Positions 17,706 through 27,317 of a stretch of DNA of 64,000 nt are shown piece after piece. The position numbers and the translations under genes are program-made. The stretch is from Acidobacteriaceae bacterium KBS 146 (GTDB taxonomy: Bacteria; Acidobacteriota; Terriglobia; Terriglobales; Acidobacteriaceae). The notes below the pieces were generated by a model. It did no database searches. It worked only from the letters and a program-made list of their open reading frames with translations, and was not told the origin of the DNA. The stretch lies in the NCBI GenBank assembly GCA_000688615.1, contig JHVA01000001.1, positions 3,348,001-3,412,000 of the forward strand, read 5' to 3'. The first letter of the stretch is position 1. Every line of letters starts with the position of its first letter.

Positions 17706-17850
17706 TGTGGTATCCTGTGATTCGCTGGGGAAGTGTGCCCTCGAATGCCCTGACCTCTCGGAAGGTCCGGCTGGCCAAAGCGGTCTTTACCGCTATCTGC
17801 TCCCTGACACCACGGAAATAACCCCGGGATAGCTACGTTCGGAGACCACA
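17706..17850 (+). ncRNA. Candidate structured RNA upstream of rpoD (6S-like topology)
   Basis: A 218-bp gap before rpoD folds by eye into a long rod. TGTGGTATCC (17706-17715) pairs with GGAGACCACA (17841-17850) with one mismatch, then GCT/AGC and GGGG/CCCC pair further in, then GTGT/ACAC. Two local hairpins sit inside: GACCT...AGGTC at about 17751-17766 and AGCGGT...ACCGCT at about 17779-17794. A 145-nt closed rod with interior bubbles resembles 6S RNA, but I cannot match conserved 6S positions. A cis-acting rpoD leader is the main alternative. Confidence 0.35.
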
Positions 17851-17908
17851 GCACCTTGCCTGAGCGGCATCCCAATCAAAGAATTTATTCGCAGGAGCGC
17901 GCACCCTC

Positions 17909-19615
<1,707 letters not shown>

Positions 19616-19640
19616 GTAACATCAACCTAGAAACACCAAA

Positions 19641-19670
19641 GAGGCCGCGAGCAATCGCGGCCTCGTTTAT
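19641..19670. terminator. Bidirectional terminator after rpoD
   Basis: GAGGCCGCGA and TCGCGGCCTC form a 10-bp GC-rich stem with a four-base loop (GCAA), followed by GTTTATTTC on the plus strand. It lies between the convergent rpoD and POTRA-protein genes. Confidence 0.88.
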
Positions 19671-20758
19671 TTCTTATAGAAGTGCAGCGTTAGATCAACA
19701 ACGTGTTTCTCTTTATCCTCTTTTGGCGAATACGAAACGTCATATCCGTCCAAAGGCGAACCATCGAGCTTTCGTGAAAACATAGTCACGGCCAATGCGT
19801 CGTAGATGTCACCTTGTTTGAGTCCTAATAGCGTGAGTGCCTTCACCTGCTGCTCAGCACTTAGATTCTCAATCTTCACGCTGCCGAGATGGTACAACTC
19901 TCCCGGTATCACTTTGAATTCATATGATGCCAGCGCTCCGTCACGATCAAGCGTTGGAGATCCGCTGAACTCGACATCCGGATAACCGAAGTGCCAGTAG
20001 TAGGAACGCAATTGACCGGTAAGGCTGCCAAAAGGATTTGGAGTCGCCACGTCCCCAGGCTTGAGAGAAAAATATGGAGACAAATCGCGACCCTTTAGAA
20101 GAGGTCCTCCGTCCGCTTTGATGGTCGAGACGTGATATTGAGACCCTGCGGTAATCTCCGCGTTGATTGGAACCCAATATTGGTCACCTTCTTTGCGCGC
20201 TAAACCTCCGTTTAAAACAGCCGCAGCTGACAAATAGCCTGTTCTCGCCATAGCATCTCTCATTTGCATCTCGACAGACCAGAAGCTCGTTGACGCATAC
20301 TGCCTACCCTGCATCCGCGCTGCAATTTCCTGAAGACCTTCAACCGACGCTGCTGGCGCATTAAATAAAACCAACTTGTCCACCTTGATATCCGGAGGTG
20401 TGGCGATGCTGAAGACTATTGACGGCTGTGGAGCTTCTGGAATGCGTTTCTGTGACCACACATCGGCAGATGGTTCCAGCGATTGAACATGAGCCTCAAC
20501 TCCTTTGTCACGCAGCAACTTCGTCAGAGCTGTTCGTACAGCTTCCTCTTGCGTTGATCCACGAGCGAACTCGTCACCCAATGAGGGTATTCGTTTTTTC
20601 AGTTCTGCTCGAAGTTCCCTGTCGCTCCACCAAACGAAATTACTGAAGGAATAGCCAAACTTGTCATTATGAGTGGCACCCGTTGACTGCACTTGTGCAT
20701 GCGCCGATAACAAACAAACCACGAAGGCCAGGGGAACGAACATCCTCACTTGTTTCAT
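19667..20758 (-). CDS. Secreted POTRA-like domain protein without a beta-barrel
   Basis: A 363-residue exported protein (signal peptide FVPLAFVVCLLSAHAQ). The body looks like consecutive POTRA modules of the BamA/TamA/FhaC type. The best-conserved piece is PLLKGRDLSPYFSLKPGDVATPNPFGSLTGQLRSYYWHFGYPDVEF, where the helix-strand pattern and the GYPDVEF strand are typical. A second module starts GELYHLGSVKIENL. No membrane beta-barrel follows. Such free POTRA proteins may act as periplasmic chaperones or scaffolds, which is inference. Flanked by a shared terminator downstream and repeat B copy 1 upstream. Confidence 0.7.
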   Translation of the reverse strand: MKQVRMFVPLAFVVCLLSAHAQVQSTGATHNDKFGYSFSNFVWWSDRELRAELKKRIPSLGDEFARGSTQEEAVRTALTKLLRDKGVEAHVQSLEPSADVWSQKRIPEAPQPSIVFSIATPPDIKVDKLVLFNAPAASVEGLQEIAARMQGRQYASTSFWSVEMQMRDAMARTGYLSAAAVLNGGLARKEGDQYWVPINAEITAGSQYHVSTIKADGGPLLKGRDLSPYFSLKPGDVATPNPFGSLTGQLRSYYWHFGYPDVEFSGSPTLDRDGALASYEFKVIPGELYHLGSVKIENLSAEQQVKALTLLGLKQGDIYDALAVTMFSRKLDGSPLDGYDVSYSPKEDKEKHVVDLTLHFYKK

Positions 20759-20820
20759 GGCAGCATCCTACAGTCTGCACAACACCTCACCTATCTCTTT
20801 TCCGTTGTGAATACCTCGGA

Positions 20821-20964
20821 CGGGTGCCCCATTCGAGTGAAGCTCGAACCGCCTCGCTTAAGGGCACGGCTTCAGCCGTGCCAAGACAAACAACCGCGAA
20901 GCGCCCTACCATTCTGCCGAAGGCCGGAGTGTAGCCCGAAGGGCGAAACGACAGGCGGGTGGCC
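20821..20964. repeat. Dispersed palindromic repeat B, copy 1 (long form)
   Basis: Contains GGGTGCCCCATTCGAGTGAAGCTCGAACC, then the perfect stem GGCACGGCTTCAGCCGTGCC (20863-20882), then CTGCCGAAGGCCGGAGTGTAGCCCGAAGGGCGAAACGAC-type sequence (20914-20952). The block fills the gap between the POTRA and methyltransferase genes. Confidence 0.8.
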
Positions 20965-20972
20965 TATACATC

Positions 20973-21797
20973 TCACGAAGTGAGTTCATCTCGGAACTCT
21001 TTACTCGCAACGTACAGATATCTCAGCAGACGCTTTTCGCTCGTCAAAACATGCACGCACGCGAGGAACCGTTGCAGTCCCATGAAGTTAGTAGTGCCTT
21101 CCGCCGCGACCAGTTCCTCTTTCCTCTTCTCCCTTGCGTCATACCACCGCTTCGCGATCCGAGCCGCGCTCTCCGTTGTATCTGTTACGCGGATCTGTCG
21201 AAACTCCGCTCGCTCCATGAGGCGTTCATTCTCTCCAGGCGGGCTGTACACGTAAAAGCCGATCGAGCTACGCGTAGCGATCTCTTCCTGGGAAACCATT
21301 CCGCCAATTACCAGAGCGTCGCTGAACAGCATCCGTCCGCCTGGCTTTAGTACGCGAAACATCTCAACCAACACCTCGGGTCTCCCCGGAAGATGGCACA
21401 GAGCGTCATTCGAGAACACGGCATCAAAGGTGTTGTCGTCGAAAGGTAGCCTCTTCGAGGCGTCGCACTGTTCAAAACGCACCTGGGAAGCGAGGCCTCT
21501 TGCCACCGCAAGCTGGTTCGCATTGCGAACTCCCGGTTCATTAATGTCCAGCCCTATCAGCCGACAGCCCACCTTCTCTCCAAGGTGCAAGGCATATCCC
21601 CCCGAACCGCACCCCACTTCCAGCACAAACGAATCGGATCTCAGTCCCAGCAGCTGGGGGATGGCATTCGATTCTTCCGTGGTCACCCAGCTCGTTTGCC
21701 CAAAATCCTCGCCATAGGTCTCGATGCGTACCTGGCGGTAAGTAGCCGACTCATAGTTGCCATACGCGCTATCGTAGAGATCCACTTCCGCTGACAT
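20973..21797 (-). CDS. SAM-dependent class I methyltransferase
   Basis: A 274-residue methyltransferase. Motif I is VLEVGCGSGGYALHLG with the acidic residue of motif II in LIGLDINEP; motif IV is FDAVFSNDALCHLP and the post-I VLKPGGRMLFSD block follows. The layout resembles small-molecule and sterol- or glycine-type methyltransferases, but the acceptor cannot be named. The start at 21797 has AGGAGG seven bases upstream on the minus strand; the longer frame runs back into repeat B and is not used. Both ends abut repeat B copies. Confidence 0.85.
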   Translation of the reverse strand: MSAEVDLYDSAYGNYESATYRQVRIETYGEDFGQTSWVTTEESNAIPQLLGLRSDSFVLEVGCGSGGYALHLGEKVGCRLIGLDINEPGVRNANQLAVARGLASQVRFEQCDASKRLPFDDNTFDAVFSNDALCHLPGRPEVLVEMFRVLKPGGRMLFSDALVIGGMVSQEEIATRSSIGFYVYSPPGENERLMERAEFRQIRVTDTTESAARIAKRWYDAREKRKEELVAAEGTTNFMGLQRFLACVHVLTSEKRLLRYLYVASKEFRDELTS

Positions 21798-21838
21798 GCT
21801 CGATCCTCCTCGCCCAGGCTCTACCGGGCTCCATCGGA

Positions 21839-21980
21839 ACGGGTGGCCCACATCTGACCGAAGCATACACATTGGTGGCTGGGTGGCCCACACACAAACC
21901 GCCCATACCTTGGGGGTGCCCCATTCATGCGGCTTCCTCGCATGAGTGGGATCATTCGAGCAAAGCTCGAACCTGTCATC
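21839..21980. repeat. Dispersed repeat B, copy 2 (degenerate)
   Basis: GGGTGGCCCA occurs at 21841 and 21881, followed by GGGGTGCCCCATTCATGCGG, CGCATGAGTGGGATC and the palindrome ATTCGAGCAAAGCTCGAACC (21954-21973). Outer arms CCATTCATGCG and CGCATGAGTGG pair imperfectly. Confidence 0.75.
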
Positions 21981-22058
21981 CAGGAGAGCATGGTGACCAC
22001 CCCGTTCAGCAATACAGTTTTCGAGCGAAGGGACACCAACCATTCAGTTCCCATACAG

Positions 22059-22122
22059 GTGTCATCCTGAGCGAAGCTTCTCGCATGCTTTACCGCGAGA
22101 AGCGTAGTCGAAGGATCTGCGG
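22059..22122 (+). repeat. Dispersed repeat A, copy 3
   Basis: Starts GTGTCATCCTGAGCGAAGC and ends GTCGAAGGATCTGCGGT. The internal stem is AGCTTCTCGC...GCGAGAAGC, again altered at paired positions relative to copies 1 and 2. Confidence 0.8.
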
Positions 22123-22154
22123 TCTCCTCGCTTCATCAAGAATCCTCAAAACCG

Positions 22155-22320
22155 CCGGGTGCCCCATTCATGACGCAGTCTCATCGCGGCATGAGTGGGA
22201 CACTCGAGCGAAGCTCGAACCGCTCTGCTCAAGGGCACGGCTTTAGTCGTCACAAAATAAATCGCGAAGTCCCCACCCCTCTGCCGAAGGCCGGAGGGAA
22301 GCCCGCAGGGCGAAACGACC
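22155..22320. repeat. Dispersed repeat B, copy 3 (long form)
   Basis: Has all modules in order: GGGTGCCCCATTCATG, CATGAGTGGGACACTCGAGC, GAAGCTCGAACCGCT, CAAGGGCACGGCTT, CTGCCGAAGGCCGGAGGG and CGAAACGAC. The gap 21798-22674 (877 bp) holds repeat B2, A3, B3 and a terminator, and no gene I can support. Confidence 0.75.
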
Positions 22321-22477
22321 GATCTATCCTCAACTCCTGTCAAGGCCCCAACCCGCGCAGGACGACTCCAAAAAATTCCCTATCTAAGTCCATCCAAAAC
22401 ACTTCCCCGCCAGAAAATAAGCCGCTCAAAAGTGCGCATTCCCATGGCTCCGTTCCCTACAATAGAGAGAGCAACAA

Positions 22478-22510
22478 AGAAGCCCCGGCACCTGCCGGGG
22501 CTTCTTGCTT
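22478..22510 (-). terminator. Strong intrinsic terminator hairpin
   Basis: AGAAGCCCCGGCA and TGCCGGGGCTTCT form a perfect stem with a short loop and T-rich flanks on either strand. The only upstream gene it can serve is the minus-strand outer-membrane protein, whose stop lies about 165 bp away. Confidence 0.7.
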
Positions 22511-22674
22511 TATCCGACAAAGAAACCTGTTTCCAATACTTTGCAAGATTTCCGAGTGACTTCCTTGGGCTTTTCACATTTGGCCACGTGATTGCATCCG
22601 GAGTCCAGGCCTAAATGCTCTATTTTGAAGACTTTGAGCAAAAACAAGGGGGAGTACCATGGACGACACCAGCA

Positions 22675-23529
22675 TCACCGCAGCCGCCGCCCAAACACCA
22701 GAGCGATCGTCGAACCCACGCTCGCCGCGTGGTCGCTCACCCCGAACCGCATCCCGCCATCGATCCCGAACGCCTCGCCCAGCTGGCGATAGAACCCGCC
22801 AAACACATACGTCCCCGGCGGCGTGTTCGACTGCGACACGTTCTGCCCGAAGACCTCCGCATACAGCCGCGTCTGCTTGTTCAAGTGGTAGCTCATCGCA
22901 AACGACTGCTGCCCGCCGTAGCTGCATCCCGTCCTCGTCTGGCAGTCCGTCTGCACCACTGAGCCGTTGGCGATCACATCCAGGTCGCCATCCTTGCCAT
23001 AGTGGTGATTCACCATTAGCGTCGCCTGCTGCCCATATCCCTGCAGCGCATGCTCCGACGCCGTCGGAAGCTCTGCCTCGTACTGCAATGCAAACCCGGG
23101 AGCAGCGCGATGATAGGCTTCCTTCTTCAGCACGACCTTGCCGCCGATCTGTATCGTGCCGACCCCATTGGTCACGTCCTCATCCTCCTGCTGATGATTG
23201 AAGGCCGACCAAAGCATGTCCAGCCGAAGTCGATCCAGCGGGGCATACGTCACCAGCGTGTCCACCGTCTGCTGATTGCCGGGAACGCTCTGCGGATAAG
23301 CATCATAGCCCGCCTCCACCTGCAGCACGCCCTTGCTCTGAATCGTCGCTCCATTCGCCACCGTGGGCCGCGTCGGACTCAGAGTCAAGTCCTGCCCGAA
23401 CGCATAGCCCCCGGAGACGAGCATCGCCGCCGCTGCAACGGAACAAGCAATCCGCACCACCACGCTCCGAACCAGTCTGCCGCGCACACGCGTACACCCC
23501 GCACGTGACACCTCCGTGCATTGCATCAT
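22675..23529 (-). CDS. Putative outer-membrane beta-barrel protein (transporter/phenol-MetA-like)
   Basis: An exported protein of about 284 residues. A basic N-terminus precedes a signal peptide (VVVRIACSVAAAAMLVSGGYAFGQ). The mature part is beta-rich with alternating hydrophobic strands: VLQVEAGYDAYPQS, LRLDMLWSAFNHQQ, QIGGKVVLKKEA, FALQYEAELPTA, SFAMSYHLNKQTRLYAEVFGQ and FGGFYRQLGEAFGIDGGMRFGVSD. This matches the small 'MetA-pathway of phenol degradation' barrel type, which is inference from pattern. The start is uncertain: two adjacent ATGs at 23529 and 23526, and a later start just before the signal peptide is possible. Confidence 0.65.
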   Translation of the reverse strand: MMQCTEVSRAGCTRVRGRLVRSVVVRIACSVAAAAMLVSGGYAFGQDLTLSPTRPTVANGATIQSKGVLQVEAGYDAYPQSVPGNQQTVDTLVTYAPLDRLRLDMLWSAFNHQQEDEDVTNGVGTIQIGGKVVLKKEAYHRAAPGFALQYEAELPTASEHALQGYGQQATLMVNHHYGKDGDLDVIANGSVVQTDCQTRTGCSYGGQQSFAMSYHLNKQTRLYAEVFGQNVSQSNTPPGTYVFGGFYRQLGEAFGIDGGMRFGVSDHAASVGSTIALVFGRRLR

Positions 23530-23606
23530 CTTCCAACCATCCTGTATCTTGGAGTACCCTGCATCAGATGCGCCTGGCCTCAAGTCTGTGGCCTGACATC
23601 AGGAGC

Positions 23607-23662
23607 CATGTGCCCCACATCTCGATCTTGAGATGTGGGACATTCGAGCGAAGCTTGAACCG
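23607..23662. repeat. Dispersed repeat B, copy 4 (short form)
   Basis: CCCACATCTC and GAGATGTGGG form a perfect 10-bp stem, followed by ACATTCGAGCGAAGCTTGAACC. The first stem is unrelated in sequence to that of other copies but occupies the same position, so only the pairing is kept. Confidence 0.75.
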
Positions 23663-23675
23663 ATGGCGCACAACC

Positions 23676-24722
23676 TCACCGCCCCAGCTCTCGATCAAAG
23701 AACTCCGCCATATACCCCCACGCCTCCCGCGACTCCGGCAGCTGATTGTTATTCCAGAAGCAGTGCGGCAAGCCATCGAACACAATCAGCTGCGACTGGT
23801 TCCCCGCGCGCAGAAACGCGCGATGCAGCATGCTCGTCGAGCTCAGCAGCAGATCGCGCTCGCTCGTGAGGAACAGCGTCGGCGGCATATCGTGCAGATC
23901 GGCATAGATCGGCGACAACACTGGATCGCGCCGGTCCGTCTTCCCCACATACTCCGCATTCTGCATTCCGTCCTGGACCGGAACATATCCGCGCCATCCA
24001 TCCGTGTTGTACAACGACCGTGAATCGCCGCCTTCCACCATGCTCGCCGACGACGAGAACGGCCCCAGCGCCGCAGGCATCGGCATCTTCAACCGTTTCA
24101 TCTTCACCGCGACCTCCAGCGTAAGCGCCGCGCCAGCGCTGCTCCCGAAGATGCCAATGCGGTTCGGCTTGTATGTCTTCAGCAAATCCTTGTAGACCGC
24201 AATCACATCGTCCACACCCGCAGGAAACGGATTCTCCGGCGCTATCCGGTACAGCACGCTCACCACGCGGACGCCCATCAGCCCCGCCACTGGAATCGAC
24301 TCCGAATACGAACCCGAATCCGCATTGAACCCGCCGCCGTGCAGACAGATCAGCACGCGGTCCTTGTGCTTGATCGTCTCCGGAACCACCTCGCGTACCG
24401 GCACGCCTGCCACCGTGCTGTCCTTTACGGTCACGGGAAACATCTTCAGCAGCTCATCACGATGCCGCGCCTGCGAGGCATCCTGCATCGCGCGCCGCTG
24501 CTCAATGGTCTGCGGCACATTTGCATCCGTTGGCATCGGACGGCTCAGCCACGCCTTCGCCTCCGGACTAAGCCATTGCGGCAGCGGAATGACGCGCTGC
24601 TCCCGCACGGTGCCATTGGCCTCTGTTACCGCATGATTCTCCGTAATCTTCGCCGCTGGATTCTCCTGCGCAACTGCCACCAGCCCTACCGACAACGTTG
24701 CTACAACAATGAGCAGTTTCAT
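23676..24722 (-). CDS. Secreted alpha/beta-hydrolase, hormone-sensitive-lipase-type esterase
   Basis: A 348-residue esterase. The start at 24722 follows GGAGG by eight bases and gives a signal peptide (LLIVVATLSVGLVAVAQ). The HSL oxyanion-hole motif HGGGF lies in LICLHGGGFNAD, the nucleophile elbow is GIFGSSAGAAL, the acid lies in the TLFLTSERDLLLS region and the histidine in GLPHCFW, so the triad is complete. It probably hydrolyses short acyl esters in the periplasm. It stands alone, with repeat B4 downstream. Confidence 0.9.
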   Translation of the reverse strand: MKLLIVVATLSVGLVAVAQENPAAKITENHAVTEANGTVREQRVIPLPQWLSPEAKAWLSRPMPTDANVPQTIEQRRAMQDASQARHRDELLKMFPVTVKDSTVAGVPVREVVPETIKHKDRVLICLHGGGFNADSGSYSESIPVAGLMGVRVVSVLYRIAPENPFPAGVDDVIAVYKDLLKTYKPNRIGIFGSSAGAALTLEVAVKMKRLKMPMPAALGPFSSSASMVEGGDSRSLYNTDGWRGYVPVQDGMQNAEYVGKTDRRDPVLSPIYADLHDMPPTLFLTSERDLLLSSTSMLHRAFLRAGNQSQLIVFDGLPHCFWNNNQLPESREAWGYMAEFFDRELGR

Positions 24723-25435
24723 CAATCCGGCCTCCGCCAACCAATATTGCAGGTTGCGCGGTGATCGGTACAGATAACGCTCAGGATTTAATTGGTCAAG
24801 ACAAGGGCCCAACTTGGCGGCGAAGCGGCTAAGGTGGGGAAGTCTTGCCGATGCGAGGCGTTCAGATATACCGCCTGCCTCGAGCCACTCTGCTCCGCGG
24901 CGATTGAGACATGTGGATCGAAATCCCTACGGTCACGCGCTCCGTCTCTGCGTCGGCAGAGTAGGCGTCACCGTCATCCACTCGTGAACAGCCAGCACAA
25001 TCAGAGGAGGACAACTCTCTCTCGTCCCATAGCCTGGGCAGGGCGAGTGCCCGTCGCACTCTCTCCGTAACCGCGCCGTGTGCGTACAAGTGCGGCAACT
25101 TCCGCTACAGGCAGCCGTCGGTGATTTAGGCAGGATCATGGAAAACTCCTGCGAGCAGCTTCTTGCAACACCATATCGAGTCGCTGTGACCGCGATCACA
25201 GCTGTGGTAGACGCGCTTCGATGAAAGAGAGCGATCATTCGTACAAAACTTGAACCTACTCGCCAGGCTATGAATTCCGTCGTGACATACTTGCTGGGTC
25301 GAGGTCGATAGGGAATGACACGATGACGACAAATCCCTGACAACTCTCATCCCGCAGAAAACCTAGACTCGTAGCGGCGATGGATTGCACATCTCTTATC
25401 GTCCCGTCCTGTGCGCCTCGCCAAGGAGGCAAGCC
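24723..25435. other. 713-bp region without a supported gene
   Basis: Short open frames occur on both strands but lack ribosome sites, family motifs or typical codon use. A decayed copy of the repeat B palindrome is recognisable at 25237-25257 (ATTCGTACAAAACTTGAACC). The last 20 bp hold the AAGGAGG ribosome site of the next gene. Confidence 0.6.
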
Positions 25436-26554
25436 ATGGAGCCGCAACACACCCTCTTCGCGCGAGTCCATCTGTCGGGCCTGGCCCTGTTCGTCACCTT
25501 CGCCGTTACTGGCACCGCCGTCGCCCAGCATCGATCCTTCCTTAAGCGCCTCGATACGATAACTACTCTCAGCACGACCGTGCCCGGAAATGGCGACGTC
25601 AATCCCTACGGAGTCGCGCAGGTGCCGCAGACAAAGGGCAAACTCGTTGAAGGCCGCTTTCTGATCAGCAACTTCAACAACGGAGCCAATCAGCAGGGAA
25701 CAGGAACGACTATCGTCCAGATCGCACCCAACGGAGCATTCAGCCTCTTCGCGCAGATCGATCCAACAAAGATCTCCTGTCCCGGGGGCGTAGGACTGAC
25801 CACTGCGCTCGTCGCACTACGCAGCGGGTTCGTCATTGTTGGCAGCCTTCCAACGACGGATGGCAGCTCGGCGACTGCAGCGGCGGGCTGCCTTATCGTG
25901 TTGAACAGCATGGGCAATGTTGTTGAAACCTTTTCCGGCCACCACCTCAATGGCCCCTGGGACATGACCGCGGTCGATGGTGGCCCGCTCGTCGTCCTGT
26001 TCGTCACCAATGTCCTCAATGGAACCGTGGCCGCGAATGGCAACGTTGTGAATCGCGGAAACGTGATCCGTATGTTGCTCGCCATCCCTGACGGCCAGTC
26101 GCCGCAGTTGGTCGACAGCTCGGTAATTGCGTCCGGCTTCCCCGAACGCACCGATCCCGCGGCGCTCGTCATCGGTCCGACGGGAGTCGTATTCGACCAT
26201 TCCACCGGAAACCTCTACGTCGCCGACAGCCTCGACAATCGCATTGCAGCAGTTCCTAACGCACTCTTCCGAAAGAGTGTGTCGAATGGTGGCCTGACGG
26301 TTACTGAAGGGAAAGCGCTCAACGACCCGCTTGGCATAACATTGACGCCCAATCATCACCTTGTGTCTGCAAACGGAAACGATGGAAACCTTGTCGAAAC
26401 AAATCCTGACACCGGACATCAGGTTGCTTTGAAGCTCGTCGACAACTCAGGCGGACCCCCTCCAGGAGCAGGCGCTCTGTTCGGCTTGATCGCGGTCACC
26501 GACGGCGTCTACTTCGTCGACGACGCCACCAACACATTCAATCTTCTTCACTGA
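25436..26554 (+). CDS. Secreted NHL/YncE-like beta-propeller protein
   Basis: A 372-residue exported protein. The ATG at 25436 has AAGGAGG six bases upstream and leads into a signal peptide (LALFVTFAVTGTAVAQ). The body has repeated propeller-type strands: VNPYGVAQVP, LISNFNNGANQQGTGTTIVQIAPNG, GPTGVVFDHSTGNLYVADSLDNRI and PLGITLTPNHHLVSANGNDGNLVETNP. The NHL signature (LYVADSLDNRI) is clear. Such proteins are binding scaffolds or lactonase-like enzymes; no catalytic residues can be assigned. Repeat B5 follows its stop. Confidence 0.82.
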   Translation: MEPQHTLFARVHLSGLALFVTFAVTGTAVAQHRSFLKRLDTITTLSTTVPGNGDVNPYGVAQVPQTKGKLVEGRFLISNFNNGANQQGTGTTIVQIAPNGAFSLFAQIDPTKISCPGGVGLTTALVALRSGFVIVGSLPTTDGSSATAAAGCLIVLNSMGNVVETFSGHHLNGPWDMTAVDGGPLVVLFVTNVLNGTVAANGNVVNRGNVIRMLLAIPDGQSPQLVDSSVIASGFPERTDPAALVIGPTGVVFDHSTGNLYVADSLDNRIAAVPNALFRKSVSNGGLTVTEGKALNDPLGITLTPNHHLVSANGNDGNLVETNPDTGHQVALKLVDNSGGPPPGAGALFGLIAVTDGVYFVDDATNTFNLLH

Positions 26555-26577
26555 TCACTGCTTCCAACCCGGCCACC

Positions 26578-26756
26578 GTCGGGTGTCCCATCTTCGACGC
26601 GAAGCGACATGCCACGACCGGGTGCCCCGTTCATGCGGTTTCATCGTATGAGTGGGGCATTCGAGCAAAGCTCGACTCGCTTCGCTTAACGGCACGGCTT
26701 CAGTCATGGCGAAATATCTCTGCACGGAGAAGGGGCATCAGCCCCTGAGGTACGCC
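26578..26756. repeat. Dispersed repeat B, copy 5, with terminator-like hairpin
   Basis: Contains GGGTGCCCCGTTCATGCGG, CGTATGAGTGGGGCATTCGAGC, AAAGCTCGA and GGCACGGCTTCAG. The end AGGGGCATCAGCCCCT (26731-26746) forms a 6-bp stem just after the stop of the minus-strand AIG-repeat gene. Confidence 0.7.
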
Positions 26757-26996
26757 TCAGCCTTCTTCCCGACGATTCTTGATCACAAGCTCATCCACCG
26801 TAAGCTTGCCGATACTCAACTCCTCGATCCTTCCTGTCCCCATGCCCAGCGAGTTGATCCCCAGTGCGCCGATTGCGAGCGCGCCGATCGCCAGAGCTCC
26901 CACGGCCATCGCCCCTACCGCCGTCCCCACCATGGCCACGCCAACAAAGGCCGCCCCCTTCAGGGCAGTCGTCTTCAGGCTGCGTCTGCGTATCAT
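26757..26996 (-). CDS. Small AIG-repeat protein
   Basis: A 79-residue protein with a basic N-terminus (MIRRRSLK) and a hydrophobic glycine/alanine stretch: VGAMAVGALAIGALAIGALGINSLG, a five-residue AIGAL periodicity. A hydrophilic C-terminal part repeats a similar five-residue rhythm (IEELSIGKLTVDELVIKN). Pentapeptide-like or left-handed-helix folding is possible. The start at 26996 has GGAG about 13 bases upstream. The family is small and uncharacterised. Flanked by repeat B copies on both sides. Confidence 0.6.
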   Translation of the reverse strand: MIRRRSLKTTALKGAAFVGVAMVGTAVGAMAVGALAIGALAIGALGINSLGMGTGRIEELSIGKLTVDELVIKNRREEG

Positions 26997-27035
26997 GCAG
27001 ATGATCTTACTCCGACCAATTCGCCCCGAACCCCA

Positions 27036-27130
27036 ACCTGCCGGGCGCCCCATTCGTGCAGCTTCCTCGCATAAATCAGCGGTTCGAGCAAAGCTCGAAC
27101 CGCTGATTTATGGGTAACGGCTTCAGCTAT
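27036..27130. repeat. Dispersed repeat B, copy 6, with perfect 20-bp inverted repeat
   Basis: CATAAATCAGCGGTTCGAGC (27070-27089) and its exact reverse complement (27093-27112) are separated by AAA. The usual GGCGCCCCATTC start and a GGCTTCAGC remnant flank it. It overlaps the stop of the omega-like gene and could act as its terminator. Confidence 0.85.
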
Positions 27131-27317
27131 GCCGAACCACAGGCTTGACCGCCACGACCGGCGTATCGCCGGCAATCTTCTCGAGTGCGCTGTTAATCGT
27201 GTCTTGCGGGTTGCGCGAGGCAACATGCATCCGGCGTGTGGCCTTCGCCACCGTCTGGCAAAGCTCATATCGATTTGAAACGGTCTCTTTTGCACGAAAA
27301 ATGGCTTCAGAACGCAT
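27123..27317 (-). CDS. Small RNA polymerase omega-like protein
   Basis: A 64-residue protein. The start at 27317 has GGAGG five bases upstream. The sequence MRSEAIFRAKETVSNRYELCQTVAKATRRMH resembles the conserved first helices of acidobacterial omega (RpoZ) proteins, where NRYxLxxxAxKATRxxH is typical, followed by DTINSALEKIAGDTP. Omega stabilises the beta-prime subunit. It is shorter than usual omega and lies amid repeats, away from gmk or spoT, so it may be a second, divergent copy. The assignment rests on motif memory and needs an alignment. Confidence 0.6.
   Translation of the reverse strand: MRSEAIFRAKETVSNRYELCQTVAKATRRMHVASRNPQDTINSALEKIAGDTPVVAVKPVVRHS

Noticed and set aside
17725-17850. 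Small SRP RNA (4.5S) or RNase P RNA
   Set aside because: The conserved SRP tetraloop block and the RNase P GAGGAAAGTCC-type block are absent.
22659-23201. Plus-strand open frame with AGGGGGAG before ATG at 22659
   Set aside because: It is antisense to the outer-membrane protein gene and encodes low-complexity Arg/Pro/Ser text typical of a GC-rich shadow frame.
24792-25350. Several short frames on both strands
   Set aside because: No ribosome sites or motifs, and a decayed copy of repeat B lies inside.
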